Positions 1 to 12,094 of a DNA stretch of 64,000 nucleotides are shown in pieces; within the stretch, counting starts at the first letter, position 1; each line of letters starts with the position of its first letter. The notes under the pieces are model-generated. The model was not told the origin of the DNA and did no database searches. It was given only the letters and a program-made list of their open reading frames with translations. Origin of the DNA: Ophioderma brevispina (lineage: Eukaryota > Echinodermata > Ophiuroidea > Amphilepidida > Ophiodermatidae); assembly GCA_023653785.1 (NCBI GenBank), contig JAMKCH010001698.1:1-64000 (forward strand), in the 5' to 3' direction. A program made the position numbers and the translations under genes.

Positions 1-486
1 CAATTCCGTGTCAATCTTGCTGATACTCCATCGGGCCCCTTGATTTGTTTGGGTGTGGATTTTGTCTTCTCGTTCATTATAAACCTCCCAGGGATATAAT
101 GAGGTGGTGGGTCTTCAGCAAGCGCAATATGCAGGCATGCCTCGTCAAACATTAGAGAGGAGCATGGGCGAAACCTCGGCAAACATATTGTTGATGTACA
201 GCCTTGGCAAAACATCACTGTCCTCAATCCAGGAATGCTTAATATTGAGTTCTATTTCCTGTGTTGGTAATTTTTCTAAACTCTGATGACGATTTACGAG
301 GTTTGCGATTGCTGAAGGTTCTAACTTCTGTTGGCCTGATAAAGACTTTTGCTTTATCAATAGCAATTTTAACCTGGTTACGAAGCATACGCCATCTACG
401 CCTATTATTAGTATAAAAGCTTTTTTATGGCGATCATAATCAATTTCTGATAGATGGGTTATCCATGGTTTATCTTCAACATGAGG
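1..486 (-). pseudogene. LINE (non-LTR retrotransposon) ORF2 fragment, endonuclease-RT linker and start of RT
   Basis: Read on the - strand, this stretch translates to a pre-RT linker typical of CR1/jockey-like LINEs. It has a KPWIT box near 455-475, a basic helix with RRRWRMLRNQVKIAIDKAK near 345-410, then a proline-rich PPPHYIPG segment near 91-112 and the RT-entry motif KGPDGVSARL near 20-42. In the family this order is endonuclease C-terminus, linker, RT finger domain. The element runs off the left edge of the window, so only the middle is seen. Several frame changes separate the blocks (a stop follows the basic block near 255), so it is not translatable as it stands. Clade assignment beyond 'CR1/jockey-like' is inference. 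Confidence 0.72.
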
Positions 487-1038
487 ATTTGATTGTGTTT
501 CACAGGAAAGTACTTATTAATACCATACTCTAGCAAACTACAAATGCTCATTTTTTAGCTAGGGTGTTCCAACACTCTAAAACCTCAATGCCAATTAAGA
601 CCTCGAATCCAACCACCAATTCCACCGAATTCCCGATTCTCTCATTGGGCGGGTGACCTTAACAGACTTTTTTGCCTGAAGTGGACTTAGGCCTAATTTT
701 GGGAGACCATAAAAATGCCTCACATGGTCGCTCAACCAATAGTGAGAAAGTAATTGTTTTGAATAAACTTATCAAATTACCGCTCACAAGCGCAAGTCTA
801 AAGTCGCCCTTCCACGGGTCGGGCAATCTACCAGATTTGTGTAATATTACAAATCATAGTGCTTGTCTGTGGGCATGAATAATATTTTTTTGGGTCATTA
901 AGGGGGTAAAGCAGGGTCAAAATAGGCCCGGTAGAACAAAACACAGCGGTATGCATTTAAGGAATCGTGAATTTTATGAGCAGAAGCACCAAATTGAGTA
1001 CAATGGGGCCATAGAGGTAGGAAGAAGAGAAAGCTCTA
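487..1038. other. Unannotated noncoding stretch
   Basis: AT-rich sequence without a recognisable protein, RNA or repeat signal. The short open frames here show no family motif. Confidence 0.5.
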
Positions 1039-1579
1039 TTAAGCACTAATGAGCTTTTTTTTTGCAGAGCGCCCCCAATTTTTTAAAAAAATTTGATGCT
1101 TTTTACAACATTTCATTGGTAACTTGCTAGTAAAGTATATCTGTGAATGGTTAAGCTCGAAAAATGTCGACGTGTCACAAACGAAGGAATTTGTAATTGG
1201 AATAATTATAAAATTCAACGGCTGGCTGGAAATGGCCTTCCAATGTGAAATAAGCGGTAACCGGACGCCATGTAACGTGTCTACGCTCATCCATATTTGT
1301 TTTTATTGGTTCCGCATTCAAGTTAGAAGGTTATTTTCTCGAGGTGGCAACTAATTTCATCATGGACGACATAAACAGCATTTCTTTCTAGCTCGCCGTT
1401 AAAGATCCCGCTGGGAATCCCAATTCTAATGGCCAAATCGCTTATTGTAGATAAATACGCCTTTTTTAGCATCCTCGTTCGCAGGTAATAATTCCCTAGA
1501 CATCTACTTAACTGTGCCAAAATATCACATTTTGAAAAATTGGGGGCTCTCTTTAAAAATGTGCCATTATTGTCGATAA
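1039..1579 (+). mobile_element. 0.55 kb TIR element (MITE family 1), copy 1
   Basis: A non-autonomous DNA-transposon-like repeat present four times in the window. It begins with an arm containing GAGCGCCCCCAATTTTT and ends with the inverted form AAAAATTGGGGGCTCTC. The internal sequence matches the copies at 11069, 58044 and (reversed) 4577. The edges are TTAA-like but diverged in this copy. No transposase reading frame is present; the small open frames inside are chance frames. Confidence 0.8.
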
Positions 1580-2800
1580 TCCCCCAAAAAACCATTTCTG
1601 TTGCTGCCACTGTTCAGAGAACCATTCTTAATGAGTGAGGTTGACTTCTATTGTGGGCTTTTTGCGCTCCCCCCCCCCCCCCCCCTCCAAAAAAATTTAA
1701 GTAAGTTAATATTCGAATCCCGTTCTTCATCCAGAAGTATCCGCTCTGTGAATGTTGCCCCCCCAGCCACCTTGCCCACCAAATGTATTAAAACCAAATG
1801 GCAAAAAATAAATTGAATAGGGCCAGGCCTCGCCCTAGGCCTACTTGTTGAATACGCTCCATTGATACAGAAGTTATTCAATCTGTATATTTCCTAAAAA
1901 CATGAATAACTGTAAATAGATTTTGATTACATTGGCAATAACAACGTACACGAGATCATGTTAATGCTGAATGCATGGCATCAACATTGCATCGATGACG
2001 TTACAAAATGCTGTGGTAAAATATGGCAGTGGTACGTCCATTTTAACCAATCGCCAAGGTCTCATATTTCACTAAATGTGCCAACTTCGGGACAAAATTT
2101 TAAAAAAACGGGCAACTTCGAGCACTGTCAAGTTTGGTGGTGTCATTGTTTAGATACGGCATTTTTTTCTTCCCAATTCAGTTTAGATTTTCTTCTTCAA
2201 GTATCATATTTAAGAATCCGGGTGTTACAAACATTTCAAGTTTTAACAGCTTAAAAGTAGAGTAAAAACTAGAATATGTACTTCATTCGAGAACATGCTA
2301 TTCTCCGACTTTTAATAATGCCCTCAATGATCTCTCAATGACCCCAAAGACCTTGTTTGACCTTGAAGTGATTGCGGTGAGTAGTTCCAATCTTAAAACA
2401 ACAATAATCAGTATTTAATTTTAAACATTTTTGCCAAGTTTCCTGCTTTTTATAAGATGCACATTCTTACCAATAATGTCGCTCTCTGCTTAACTACGTA
2501 CAATCGATCGCTGCAATGTTGATGCACATGCATTCAGCATTAATATTGGTTGGTATTGTACGCAATACAATAGTTTTACGACCCTTTTTTACGAGCGCGG
2601 GCGATGTCATCGGTCCAAGGGTGTTGAAGAGCTTTCTCTCTTCTCTCCTCTCTCTCCTACCTCCGATTTTCCTGACCAAACTGGCTCGTAAAGTCTATAC
2701 CCTCGTGTGCAAACCATGTTTGTAGGAGGTGTATATCCTATTAGTTAGGCACATCTGAAAGTTTTGTATCAGGAGTTTTGCCAGTGGGAATGTTTGAAGT
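1580..2800. other. Noncoding stretch with poly-C tract
   Basis: Contains a poly-C run (about 1671-1685) and a CT-rich patch (about 2636-2662). Nothing else was recognised; open frames on both strands lack family motifs. Confidence 0.45.
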
Positions 2801-2802
2801 AG

Positions 2803-3150
2803 ATGAGGAGGTAATAGATGAGAGAATTGTATGCCTCCTCTATGGATTGCCCAAGTCAAGGGAGTTAAATAAAGTACTGGCCATCATGCTTAAGAAGATG
2901 GTTGATGGTCAGATCATTAGGAGCTCACCTAAAGTTGATCTGTCTAAGCTTCCACCATGCAAGCAGTCTCTGCTTCCTCACAACAATGTGCAAATTACAG
3001 GACAGCGCAACGGAATAGGTCAGATGTGCCTATTCAGAATAAACCACCTCCTACAGAACATGGTTGGACAGGATGTGGATGCTTTATCGATCCAGTTTGG
3101 TCAGAAGGACCTGTAATGCCATCGAAATTGTATTTCTTTATACCAAGTGT
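2803..3150 (+). pseudogene. 'HGW'-motif repeat-associated protein C-terminal fragment, copy 1
   Basis: The translation carries a motif order I associate with the C-terminus of uncharacterised, repeat-borne invertebrate proteins: an ERIVCLLYG segment, LPPCKQSLLPHN, a basic NYRTAQRNRSD segment, then PPPTEHGWTGCG and FIDPVWSEGPVMPSKL. The N-terminal and C-terminal halves lie in different frames, with the shift near 2990-3010, so the copy is broken. It is followed directly by a 115 bp tandem array and then a second, shorter copy. The family link is from memory of the motif pattern; function is unknown. Confidence 0.5.
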
Positions 3151-3480
3151 GTGTGGAAAATCGCTATTAAAATGTGTATAGGTTACAATTTTGCTTTTAT
3201 TTGAGATACCTCCAGGTTTACACATGTAACAAAATGGTATTTCTTTTATTTATACTACCACGTGTGTGTTAAAGCTGTGAACAATCGCTATATAAAATAT
3301 TTATAGGCTATTAATTTGCTTTTATTTGAGATACCTCCAGACTTATAACAAAATGATATTACACTACCAAGCGTGCGTTAAAGCGCTGGGCAATCGCAAT
3401 ATAAAATGTCTATAGGTTATAATTTTGCTTTATTGGAGATGCCTCCATATTTATAAAAAATGGCATTTCTTTTATTTATA
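3120..3480 (+). repeat. Tandem array of about 115 bp unit (3 copies)
   Basis: Three head-to-tail units sharing TTTGCTTTTATTTGAGATAC, an ACCAAGTGTG-like box and a CGCTAT..AAAATGT..ATAGG segment. The first unit starts inside the 3' end of the upstream HGW fragment, and the last ends where the second HGW fragment begins. Confidence 0.75.
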
Positions 3481-3488
3481 CAACCAAG

Positions 3489-3655
3489 TGTGTCTCTGCT
3501 TCCTCACAACGAGCGTGCAAATTACAGGACAGCGCAATGGAATAGGTCAGATTCCGGATATGCCACCTCTTCCAGAACATGGTTGGACACGATGTGGAGA
3601 CTTTATCGATCCAGTTTAGTTAGAAAGACCAGTATTGCCATCGAAATTGCACTTC
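3489..3655 (+). pseudogene. 'HGW'-motif protein fragment, copy 2
   Basis: Nucleotide copy of the 2975-3136 segment, with NYRTAQWNRSD, PPLPEHGWTRCG and FIDPV. A stop follows FIDPV and a frame change separates the first two motifs. Copy 1, the 115 bp array and this copy look like one unequal-exchange product. Confidence 0.5.
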
Positions 3656-3983
3656 TTTATATCATGGACCTCGTAGATAGAAGGACCAACAACACACTAG
3701 TTTCAAAGACCATATCACGTTGCCACCTTTTGATATTAAATCCCACCATGATCCCATTTACCGGCTTAAGGTAATGCGATAATCACCCTCTCAGCAGGAG
3801 GGCTGACTGGTCATCGCTCTTCGGGGCATACTGGGAAAGTAAAGTTCAGCCCGCTTCAAATTTGAATGATGTAAATGCAATATTGGAAAGAGGAAATTGA
3901 AAGAATCAGCGAAAAATTTTGTTCTGAAATTAATGGAAAAACGTACAATAGCCTGCATTACATCAGTTAGAAACTATTGCTTA

Positions 3984-4560
3984 TTAACCCTTGTCTACCT
4001 AGCAATTTTTTGTTCACAAACACCGGAAGGGGGTACCACCCCCTTGACTTTTCTTTGATTTCTTTTTCTTTCTATAAATTTGTTACCTACATTATAGTTT
4101 ATTCTTTCCACATTGTATCAAATATGGTGGTAAAACTAATGATGACGTCATTAATGACGTATTATGACGTCATAAGGTAATAAAGTATGAAAGTATGAAA
4201 ATACTGTATTATAGGAAGAAACAAAAAAATTGATATTTTGAAAATTTAACTGCGCAAAATAATTTGTACACTTACAACCATTTCCATCATGTAGACCATG
4301 AGGTCATTATGACCTAATTTAGTATGTTTGCACTCATTTGGTATCAAGGAAAGAGGAGGACCCGGAGGAGGACCTGCTATCTATTGCGACTAAAATCAAA
4401 TGTCTGTTAGTCGTACTAGGCGTGTTAGGGAGTGGGGGGGTATTTGCCACACCCTATCCAACACTTTGGGCTCAATTTTACCTCTTTAATTAACCTTTCC
4501 TATACCCCGGTATTTTTTTTAATGGGGGGGGTGGGGGGTGCCTGACGGAGCAATAAAATG
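3984..4560 (+). mobile_element. piggyBac-like MITE, truncated copy
   Basis: Begins TTAACCCTTGTCTACCTA, matching the terminal inverted repeat of the complete copy at 53902-54514. Shares its interior, including a TGACGTCA cluster near 4140-4170 and the GGTATTTTTTTT..GGGG segment. The right terminal repeat is missing; MITE family 1 copy 2 begins about 17 bp further on. Confidence 0.7.
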
Positions 4561-4576
4561 TCATTGGCAACTAACA

Positions 4577-5119
4577 TTAAGCAATAAAAGCACATTTTGT
4601 AATGAGCTCCCACTTTTCAAAAAGTTGATAGTTTTGCAACCGTTATGTTTGGTAATTGTCTAGCAACACTAACCCCTGCGACACGAGAATGCTCAAACTA
4701 AACTGCGTATTTATCATAAATTTAGCGATTTTGTAATTAGAATTGGGATCCCAGATTCTACTTCGGTAGAGCTTGAAATGCTAAGTTTATGTCTGCCTTA
4801 TGAAATAGTGCCCCACCTTAAGAAAACGACCTCTAACTTGACTGCCTGAACCAAGAAACAACTATGGATGAGCGTAGACATGTACATGGCGCTATTTCCC
4901 AGCTACTTCATATTGGAAGCCGTGTTTCCAGCAGCCGTTGAATTATTATCGGAGATTCTCTGATATTAATTATTCTAATTACAAAATCCCTCATTTGCGC
5001 CACATAGACATTTTCGAGCTTAACCTTCACAGTATAGGTTTACTAGCCAGTTATCAATGCAACCGTGGACAATCTCAAATTTTTGAAAAATGGGGGCGCC
5101 TCTTCAAAAAAATGTGCCT
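4577..5119 (-). mobile_element. 0.55 kb TIR element (MITE family 1), copy 2, reversed
   Basis: Reverse-complement copy of the family described at 1039. The left edge is TTAAGCAAT..AGCACATTTT. The right arm contains AAATGGGGGCGCCTCTTC and then stops without the outer AATATTGCTTTAA, so this end is truncated or diverged. Confidence 0.8.
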
Positions 5120-6476
5120 GTTTGGAGACTCATTTGACAAAACACCGGAAATGGGGTTTTAGTAGGCGACAAGAATATCAGAGAAAGCGTTACAAACCCC
5201 CCCCCCCCCCCGCCTTGGAGACTAATGTTAATTAATTTATGATTTATAAATTTAAATTAGGTATAACGTATGACATCGCACTCATATGTCAGCTGAAACT
5301 GACATTGGAATAAGTTCGACATGTTGTCGGCTATCAAACAGCCACAACGGTAAACAAATTCAACATAACCGGAAGTTAAAATATTACAATTTGGTGGGTT
5401 TTCGAGGTAGAATTACACGTATTGTCACGCTTGAGCACCAGTTCAGAAGTTATACTTTGTTACAAGGTACAGTGAACTTTCATAACACCGTTTCTCAAGA
5501 GTCGGAAGTGATTGGAACATTTTCATATTATTTTCACAAGATTTTTAACAATTACGGGTCACAAAATCCCAAAATGCAAGCTTATTTTCTACAGTCGTAG
5601 CTCCACAAAGGAATGACGGATTTTGATGGGGTTTTCGGTATTTTCTGAAATAATTTCTCCACTATTTGGTGACAACAACTTGCCAAAAACAATGTCACAA
5701 CATCCGGTTAAATTACAAAGTGTTGTGGACAGCTTTTCCTTAGTAAAGACCGTTGTCACTGCATCGATCGCGGCAAAGAGATATAGATCACAGACGGCCT
5801 CGGTGTATGCACATGTATACACATCGAGCGCCTAGCTTTTGTCGAGATGAATGGGTAATTTAATTAGGTAATTGGTGGTTTTCGCGCTGTTGATCCTTCT
5901 ACATATCTACTAGGTCCATGTTTATATCAAAGCCGTGTTAAAGGGGTGGAAATCCAATTAAATATGGATTGTAATGTTATCATTTACCACTTGTATTTTC
6001 AATAATGCATGACTTTTCCTCTGGAATTAGACTATTTTGCTGGCCATTTTGAATTTAGTGCATTAACACAGAACAAACGTATGCTTTAAATTAGTATCTA
6101 TGGATAAAACATCATTTATTCTTTCATCAACATTTTTGGCTAATATTCGAGTTTTCTCATATTTCACTACTTTTGGCAGCCATATTGGTCGCTATCTTGG
6201 ATTTGAAGCATTAGAGCAAAACAAGAATACCAAAAATTAATTTGGGAGAGTTGCAAACATATAACTTACCATTTTATTTGTGCTTTATTGGTATTACTTA
6301 GCTGATATGACTTTTAAAATTTTGACCAATTTTAGCAGCCATCATGACGGCCATCTTGGATATCTCGAGAGCATCGGGATTTTTTCACTGTTAACACCCC
6401 AAAAGTATTTTTGGACCCTAAAAGGCACCTAAAAAGTTGGTGTGGGTAAGTTCTAGGGTGCACGGGGTGTACCATA
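5120..6476. repeat. Noncoding; poly-C and GGCNGCCAT..TTG repeat
   Basis: A poly-C run lies near 5196-5212. From about 6035 to 6365 there are repeated boxes such as GCAGCCATATTGG and GCCATCTTGGAT, the same repeat that fills 19680-20760. An exon-like open frame at 5623-5835 (+) has no family motif and I do not call it a gene. Confidence 0.5.
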
Positions 6477-6894
6477 TCGTCATGAGTCTTTCAAACAGGC
6501 CAATCGACCATTTTGGCGAAATTGAGTTTTTTGCATATTATGATACTATATCACAAGCTCTTTTCATAAACCAAATATGGAGCCAAAAATAACATTCCAA
6601 TTTGTAGATATAATAGATTTTCACTTTTGGAAATCATACCCAAACGCCAAATGAAAGTCTTCCAAACAGACCAATCTGCATTCGTCTGTTTGCTGTACCT
6701 GAAAATCACATACGACTATAAAGTGACCTATCGATCATTGGGATATTGCGAGACTCATTTCCTCCCTCGATCAACACTGGGTAGCCTATAGAAGTCTGGT
6801 CGAAGTTTATATTAGTACAATGTGTGGAGCTGTACCTGAGACGATTTTGCCACACTAAATATATACATTTTTGCAGTATTTTACTGATAACAAT

Positions 6895-7615
6895 TCCACC
6901 AAATAATTACTGTGAAAATTACAGTATACTGTAAAATCGATTCAATAAAAACACTGAAAAATATATATTTGGCGAGTTATTACAGAGATTGTGAATGTGT
7001 TGAAAATAAAAAGCACTGACGAACACACTAACTTAGTAGGCCTATCCACAAATGTCAACCAAAATTTTACGGTGTATATAAGTCTATAAATTTTTAATCT
7101 TGATAGTATAGCCTTCACCTCAAAACCCTATCTGTAAAGTTTATATCTGTAAACTAATATATTTACATTAAGTATTAAGTTTGATTAACATCCAAACCAA
7201 ACATCCTTTAGCCCTAATATTTCACAGGGTAAATAAGAAAAATAGTAGCTTTCTTCTGATAACCAAAATTTTGACCACTTCGGGTAAAATCTGGGGTCCC
7301 AGGGGACGAGGCTATTAGCGATCGGACCATGGACTTTAATTTTGGTAAAACATAATGCAATAAATGGTAAAATATAAAGTGAATTTGGATGGAAACTATA
7401 AAAGCTGTAGTTTATGGGATTTTGTTGGCAGAATTGCTGCCAGTGTTTTCCTGTAAGATTTACAGTTCCTGTAAATAACCTATAATTGAAAATCCATAAT
7501 AGTGCATAATAATGTTGATATAATTCAAAGTTCAAATGGGAGCCTCTCTTATAAATTTAGTCGTAATACGCCTGGAAAATTGGACAAAAAAGTATTTTGC
7601 TTGATTTTTAAATTA
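6895..7615. repeat. 0.7 kb insertion private to copy A, partly inverted relative to 9590-9880
   Basis: In copy B, CAGCAATTATGCGAATAATTACGCCAAG is uninterrupted (51509-51536), so about 700 bp here is extra. Part of it (about 7165-7600) is the inverse of 9590-9880: GGCAGAATTGCTGCCAG here corresponds to CTGGCAGCAATTCTGC at 9765. AT-rich, no protein. Confidence 0.55.
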
Positions 7616-8409
7616 CGGCCAAGTATTGTCTTTTTCTGATCCTTTTATTGTGAAGTCCACTGTAATTTTCACAGCGCACGTTATTTCGTCAATACAAGAT
7701 GCATGTTAGTAGTGATAAGTTAACAAAAATATGCATTTTTAGCTGTGTTCTTTACTAGACGTAGATTGTAAGATGTCTTGACTGTCTAAGCGACGATCCG
7801 GGCGCTGAGCACGGCAAAAAGGAGCCTTCAGTTTAAAAATCGCGCCAGTTGAGTTTTATTTTTTTTTATTGTTTTAGACATAATAGTTAAGGTTTTTTTT
7901 TTTATTTTGTAATGATACAACTATACGTTTCATGAGAATAATTTCACAAATACCCTTATTTCATTTGAGAAATGTTAACACAAACATACATGTGTTAAGT
8001 TACGGTAAATTGTGCAAAAAATAGTAACAATTACTCAGTTTACACCCTTTTGCTGGAAATTGATTGTTGAAGCTGTAATTAAAACAACAACAACAAGACA
8101 ATTTGTAACACCAGAAAGGTCACAAACAAGCACTAATATAGTAACTTATTTTTACTTCATTTTTTTTATATAGATAGTTCAAAAAAACTTCTTGTTGAAA
8201 CCCCTTCACGTTTTGGTATGATATTTGTTCATTTTAATTTGCAATATATTAATTTGAAAGGAAAGTAATGCATATAAATGTTCTTTTATATTCCCTGTAT
8301 ATAAGGTAGCATAGTATCGTGGTTAAGTATTTGGGTTCATATCAGAGGGTCCCAGGTTAGATAGGCTTACATGAATAAAAGTTACTTGCATGATTAATTT
8401 ACAGCCAAA

Positions 8410-8413
8410 TTAA
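8410..8413. other. Empty TTAA target site (paralogue of the 53.9 kb insertion)
   Basis: GCCAAATTAAGATCA here lines up with the flanks of the piggyBac-like MITE in copy B, where the same flanks carry a TTAA on each side of 609 inserted bases. Confidence 0.85.
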
Positions 8414-8604
8414 GATCAATAATGATATGTAAAACATAGTACCACAAAATATTTTTCGTTTTTCCTCTTTTCTTTGCTATATTTCCCCACATACCTATGT
8501 TATTATTTTGAGTTTCATCAACTTAGTTGATTGATAATTAAACTAACTTGATAATTTCTCTGTGTACTAAATAAGCGCAATAAAGTAATGTGATTTTGAA
8601 TACA

Positions 8605-8789
8605 CACTGCAAAACATAGGAGAGGGTGTCAAAATTCAACACCTTTGGTGTTATTTTAACACTATTTGGTGTTAAAACAACAAAATATGGTGTTAAAATA
8701 ACACCAATGTTTTGAATTTTGACATCCTTTTGGTGTTATCCTCCTAGAACACCGGCGGTGTTAATTTTAACACCCTAGTTTTTACAGTG
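8605..8789. mobile_element. Short TIR MITE with CACTG ends
   Basis: About 185 bp, left end CACTGCAAAACATAGG, right end CTAGTTTTTACAGTG. The interior has repeated GGTGTTAAAA / TTTTAACACC boxes that make it largely self-complementary. Copy B lacks it between the TACA and CATTTTCAGCCATCTC flanks. The ends resemble hAT-type CACTG MITEs of invertebrates, but no clear 8 bp duplication is visible. Confidence 0.65.
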
Positions 8790-10380
8790 CATGTAGAAAA
8801 ATTATTATTCGCATTATCAGCCATCTCAATTAAAATGCATGATTAATGGTACATTAAAAGATTACTCATTGAAATTACTCAATATAATGGAATGCAACGC
8901 AACCCGATTACACTTCATTTTATTGAGTAGATAGAGGAAATTATGTTTAATATGAAAAATTAATATTTTGCATTTCAATAAATACCACTTTGATAATCCA
9001 GAAATTTTGGCAATCTGAATTGAATTTAACCAGAAGTCTTTTGGAATAACAAGTTAACCAATTGAGCACGCGGAGTAAAATGCCGGCACTCATTTAACCC
9101 TCAAATGGTTTGGTGAAACATAATGCGATGGTCTGTTTGATGAGCACAAGAATAAAATAATATCCATGGGAATGTCAACTTCATTTCAAATTGTACCACA
9201 GACACTCCGGAGTCGTTTGTTTTTTACGATTTTAGAACATCATTTGACACTAATTGCCAATAACTCTTCAATGTTTTTCGTTATTGGAATGAAATGATTT
9301 TTCGCGTCGCCTCGTAAAATACATAAATATAATAACTTGATAGTTAGATATGGTTTTCTCTGATAAATGTGATCTTTGATTCTTTACTCTGGTCAAAAAG
9401 TAGCAAATATACACCTTCAAGCACTAAACAGATAAATCACAAACTTCTTCCAACTTTACGTTTTAGGAAAGTTATTATGTCCAATAATTCACAAACCCAG
9501 GGTTTCAAACGTTAGACAAACACTTTGGATGTCCTTAGCGTACTTACACGTGTAGGCCGATCTGCAATTTGGAAATACGCAAAATAATGTAATTTTATGT
9601 CCAATTTACCAGGCGTATAAAACGACTACAACTGGAGCTATTATTAGTCGATATTTTTCGAGTATCAACATTATCCGCACATTATTATGTAATTTTCAAT
9701 TATACTATTAGTTACTACGGTTTACAAGGAAAAACTATAACAGTTACAAGAAAAATTCTGGCAGCAATTCTGCTAACAAAACCCCGTCAAATGCAAGCTT
9801 TTACAGTTTTTTCCATTCAAATAATATATTTATAGCTGATGTAATATCTTTTACATTAAGTATTAATTTGATTAAATCAATTCTAATTACAAATAAAAAA
9901 GAGAACCTCATCAGTCCTCTTTTCTTCTAGCTTCATTGCATATTTTTCTGGTAAGAGATGATTGACGGCTAGAAAGCAAGCAAAGCATAGTTCATTTATA
10001 AGCCTCCCTCAGCAGGCAAAAGTATGTATACAACATGTTCAATACCACGTCTGAGGCGATCGATCGACTCTTTTTGAGTACGCCAACGGCGAATGCGCAA
10101 TTCGTCTCTTGACAGAGCAACTAGGCGTTTTTTCAGTTTTGCAACAGAACCCAATCCTTTAATAATTAAATTTGACAAGGGAAAACAACGTAACTTGAAT
10201 TGAAAGCAGTGCTCAAAAGAGAACGTTTCAAATGTTCACTTTATGTACACATAAAATCATTTTCCTTAAATGTTTCCAATTTTAAGTCAAATGCAAGTTC
10301 ATAACTCTCTAAAACTTCAATCGCCGATAACTCGAAATGTGACTTTGGTCGATGGCCTGTTTGGAAGATTCGTGACGAAT

Positions 10381-10884
10381 TATCCAACATGTGTCTCATG
10401 GCAGGAAAAAACAACGGTGGCCAGCTGGAACAGCTCGGGAGCTAGCCAACACTTGTACACAACGAGAACAAAAGGTTTTAAGTGATTAAATCTGTAGACA
10501 GCCCGAGACCACAGCAGCCGCAACGTCCCGCTGTGCATGGATTACACATCAGTACACGTACTTCTGCCATTTGAAAACACAGATTATTTACTTCGGATTT
10601 CCCAGAAAAAGTCAAGACCGTGTTAGAATTTTTTTGTCTAAAATGGTTCCTTTTATACCCCTTAAATCCCTTAGCCAGAAAAAACTTAACCGGTCACATA
10701 TTTTTGTTCTAAAAACCTTTATTATTAAACCCGGATATCAATTCCAGAAAAAAAAAAAAAAAAAAAAAACAGACGTCTACTAAAGTCTGTTGAGTAACTC
10801 TAATTTGAACACTGACATTCATAACAATAGCTCAGCAGACTTGTTGGCTGCTGTGGCCTGATACGGAACCACTGTTAAAGTCTT
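10381..10884. other. Noncoding with poly-A tract
   Basis: A poly-A run at about 10749-10768. No gene signal; the open frames are short and motif-free. Confidence 0.4.
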
Positions 10885-11054
10885 GGGTCGCTATTCACAA
10901 AAGCGGGTTTAATTAAACATTTAAACCCAGTGTTAATTTTAACCCTGGGTTAAATCTCCCCTAGAGGATAACGTGAATTTTTAACTAACCCATGATTGTG
11001 GGTTAAACCCTGTTTAACCCTGGATAAAGTTCACCCGCTTTGTGAATCCCGGCC
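10885..11054. mobile_element. Palindromic MITE with CGGGATTCACAAAGCGGG ends
   Basis: Left TIR GGGTCGCTATTCACAAAAGC, right TIR GCTTTGTGAATCCCGGCC. The interior alternates TTTAACCC and GGGTTAAA, giving near-complete hairpin potential. About 170 bp and noncoding. It lies 15 bp from MITE family 1 copy 3. Confidence 0.7.
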
Positions 11055-11068
11055 TTAAAAAAGCCAAT

Positions 11069-11620
11069 TTAAGCAATTTAGCACATTTTTTTGAAGAGCG
11101 CCCCCAATTTTTCCAAAAATTTGAGAGTTTTTTACCGTTGCCTTGGTACTGACTAGTAAACTATAAACCGTGAATGGTTAAGCTCTGCATGTCTATGTTT
11201 CGCAAACGAAGGATTTTGTACTAAGAATAATTAATATCGGGATCCAGATAATATTCAACGGCGCTGGAAACGACGGCCTTCCAATTGGAATAGCCGGGAA
11301 ATGCGGCATGTAACGTACTAATACGCTCATCTATTAGTTGTTTCATGGTTCCAGGCGGGCAGTCAATTAGAGGTCATTTTCTTGAGTGGCCACTATTTTC
11401 ATCATGGACGGACATAAACTTAGGCATCAGCTCTGGCCGTTAAGTACAATCTAGGATCCCGATTCTAATTACAAAAATCGCTTCATTTTATGATAAATAC
11501 GCATTTTTTAGCATTATCGTTCGCAGGTATAGTTTTCTAGACAATTACCAGCAAGTGGTGCAAAAGCTCAAATTTTGAAATTGGGGGCGCTTTTCAAAAA
11601 ATGGCTAATTATTGCTTTAA
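11069..11620 (+). mobile_element. 0.55 kb TIR element (MITE family 1), copy 3
   Basis: Flanked by TTAA at 11069-11072 and 11617-11620. Left arm TTAAGCAATTTAGCACATTT then GAGCGCCCCCAATTTTTC; right arm ATTGGGGGCGCTTTTC then GGCTAATTATTGCTTTAA. Same orientation as copies 1 and 4. Confidence 0.85.
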
Positions 11621-11639
11621 TTTAATGCATCGGTCCAAT

Positions 11640-11800
11640 TTTCAAGTTGCTCCGATTTGGTTAAAAAATGGTTCAGTTTTGGATGTAGCTCACAGAAGGT
11701 AAATTTAAGAATAGTTTTGACTGTCTTTCCCGGTTGTTTTTTACACCTTACTTACCAACGTAGGGACAGAAAAAAAATGGTTAAGAAGCCCATAAAACCT
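11640..11800 (+). repeat. Fragment of the foldback element seen at 55.5-56.5 kb
   Basis: CCGATTTGGTTAAAAAATGG, a TTTTGACTGTCTT box and an ACGTAGGGACAG box occur in the same order as in the left arm at 55868-55985. Only the inner part is present. Confidence 0.5.
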
Positions 11801-12094
11801 CCCTCAGCCCCTCTGTGCAGTCCGTAGAAGTCGCCATACCGGGGAGCATTTTTTTTCGAACTTTTAATCGGTCTCTCTTGGTGAAGATAAAAATTAATGT
11901 TAACCCAGGAAACCTGTAGTTTTAACTGCAGCTTTTTCTATACGGTTCTATTTAATTTGGTGATCTGTTGGCACATTGACCTTGCAAACCAGTGAACTTG
12001 TTTTTTGGCAAATACTGGGGAAGCATGGCAAACGGAGCTATGTAATCCAGTGTGAAGTTACTAGAAGCATCCTAATTCCATAATCTTTACAATC

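Larger units (their letters stand above)
6477..10380 (+). repeat. Segmental duplication, copy A (paralogue at 51091-56925)
   Basis: Collinear, diverged copy of 51091-56925. Shared landmarks include CAATCGACCATTTTGGCGAA (6501), the block AGACGTAGATTGTAAGATGTC (7758), CAGCCATCTCAATTAAAAT (8818), CACAAACCCAGGGTTTCAAA (9491) and CGACTCTTTTTGAGTACGCC (10064). No host protein is recognisable in it. Private to copy A are about 0.7 kb at 6895-7615 and a MITE at 8605-8789. Copy B has a piggyBac-like MITE, a purine tract and a foldback element. Confidence 0.85.

Noticed and set aside
5286..5835. Open frames with balanced composition as a host exon
   Set aside because: No family motif on either strand and no convincing splice sites.
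8300..8370. tRNA-like sequence (GTAGCATAGTATCGTGG, later GGTCCCAGGTTAGA)
   Set aside because: Neither the A-box nor the B-box consensus is met, and the paralogue at 53.8 kb is no better; too weak for a tRNA or SINE call.
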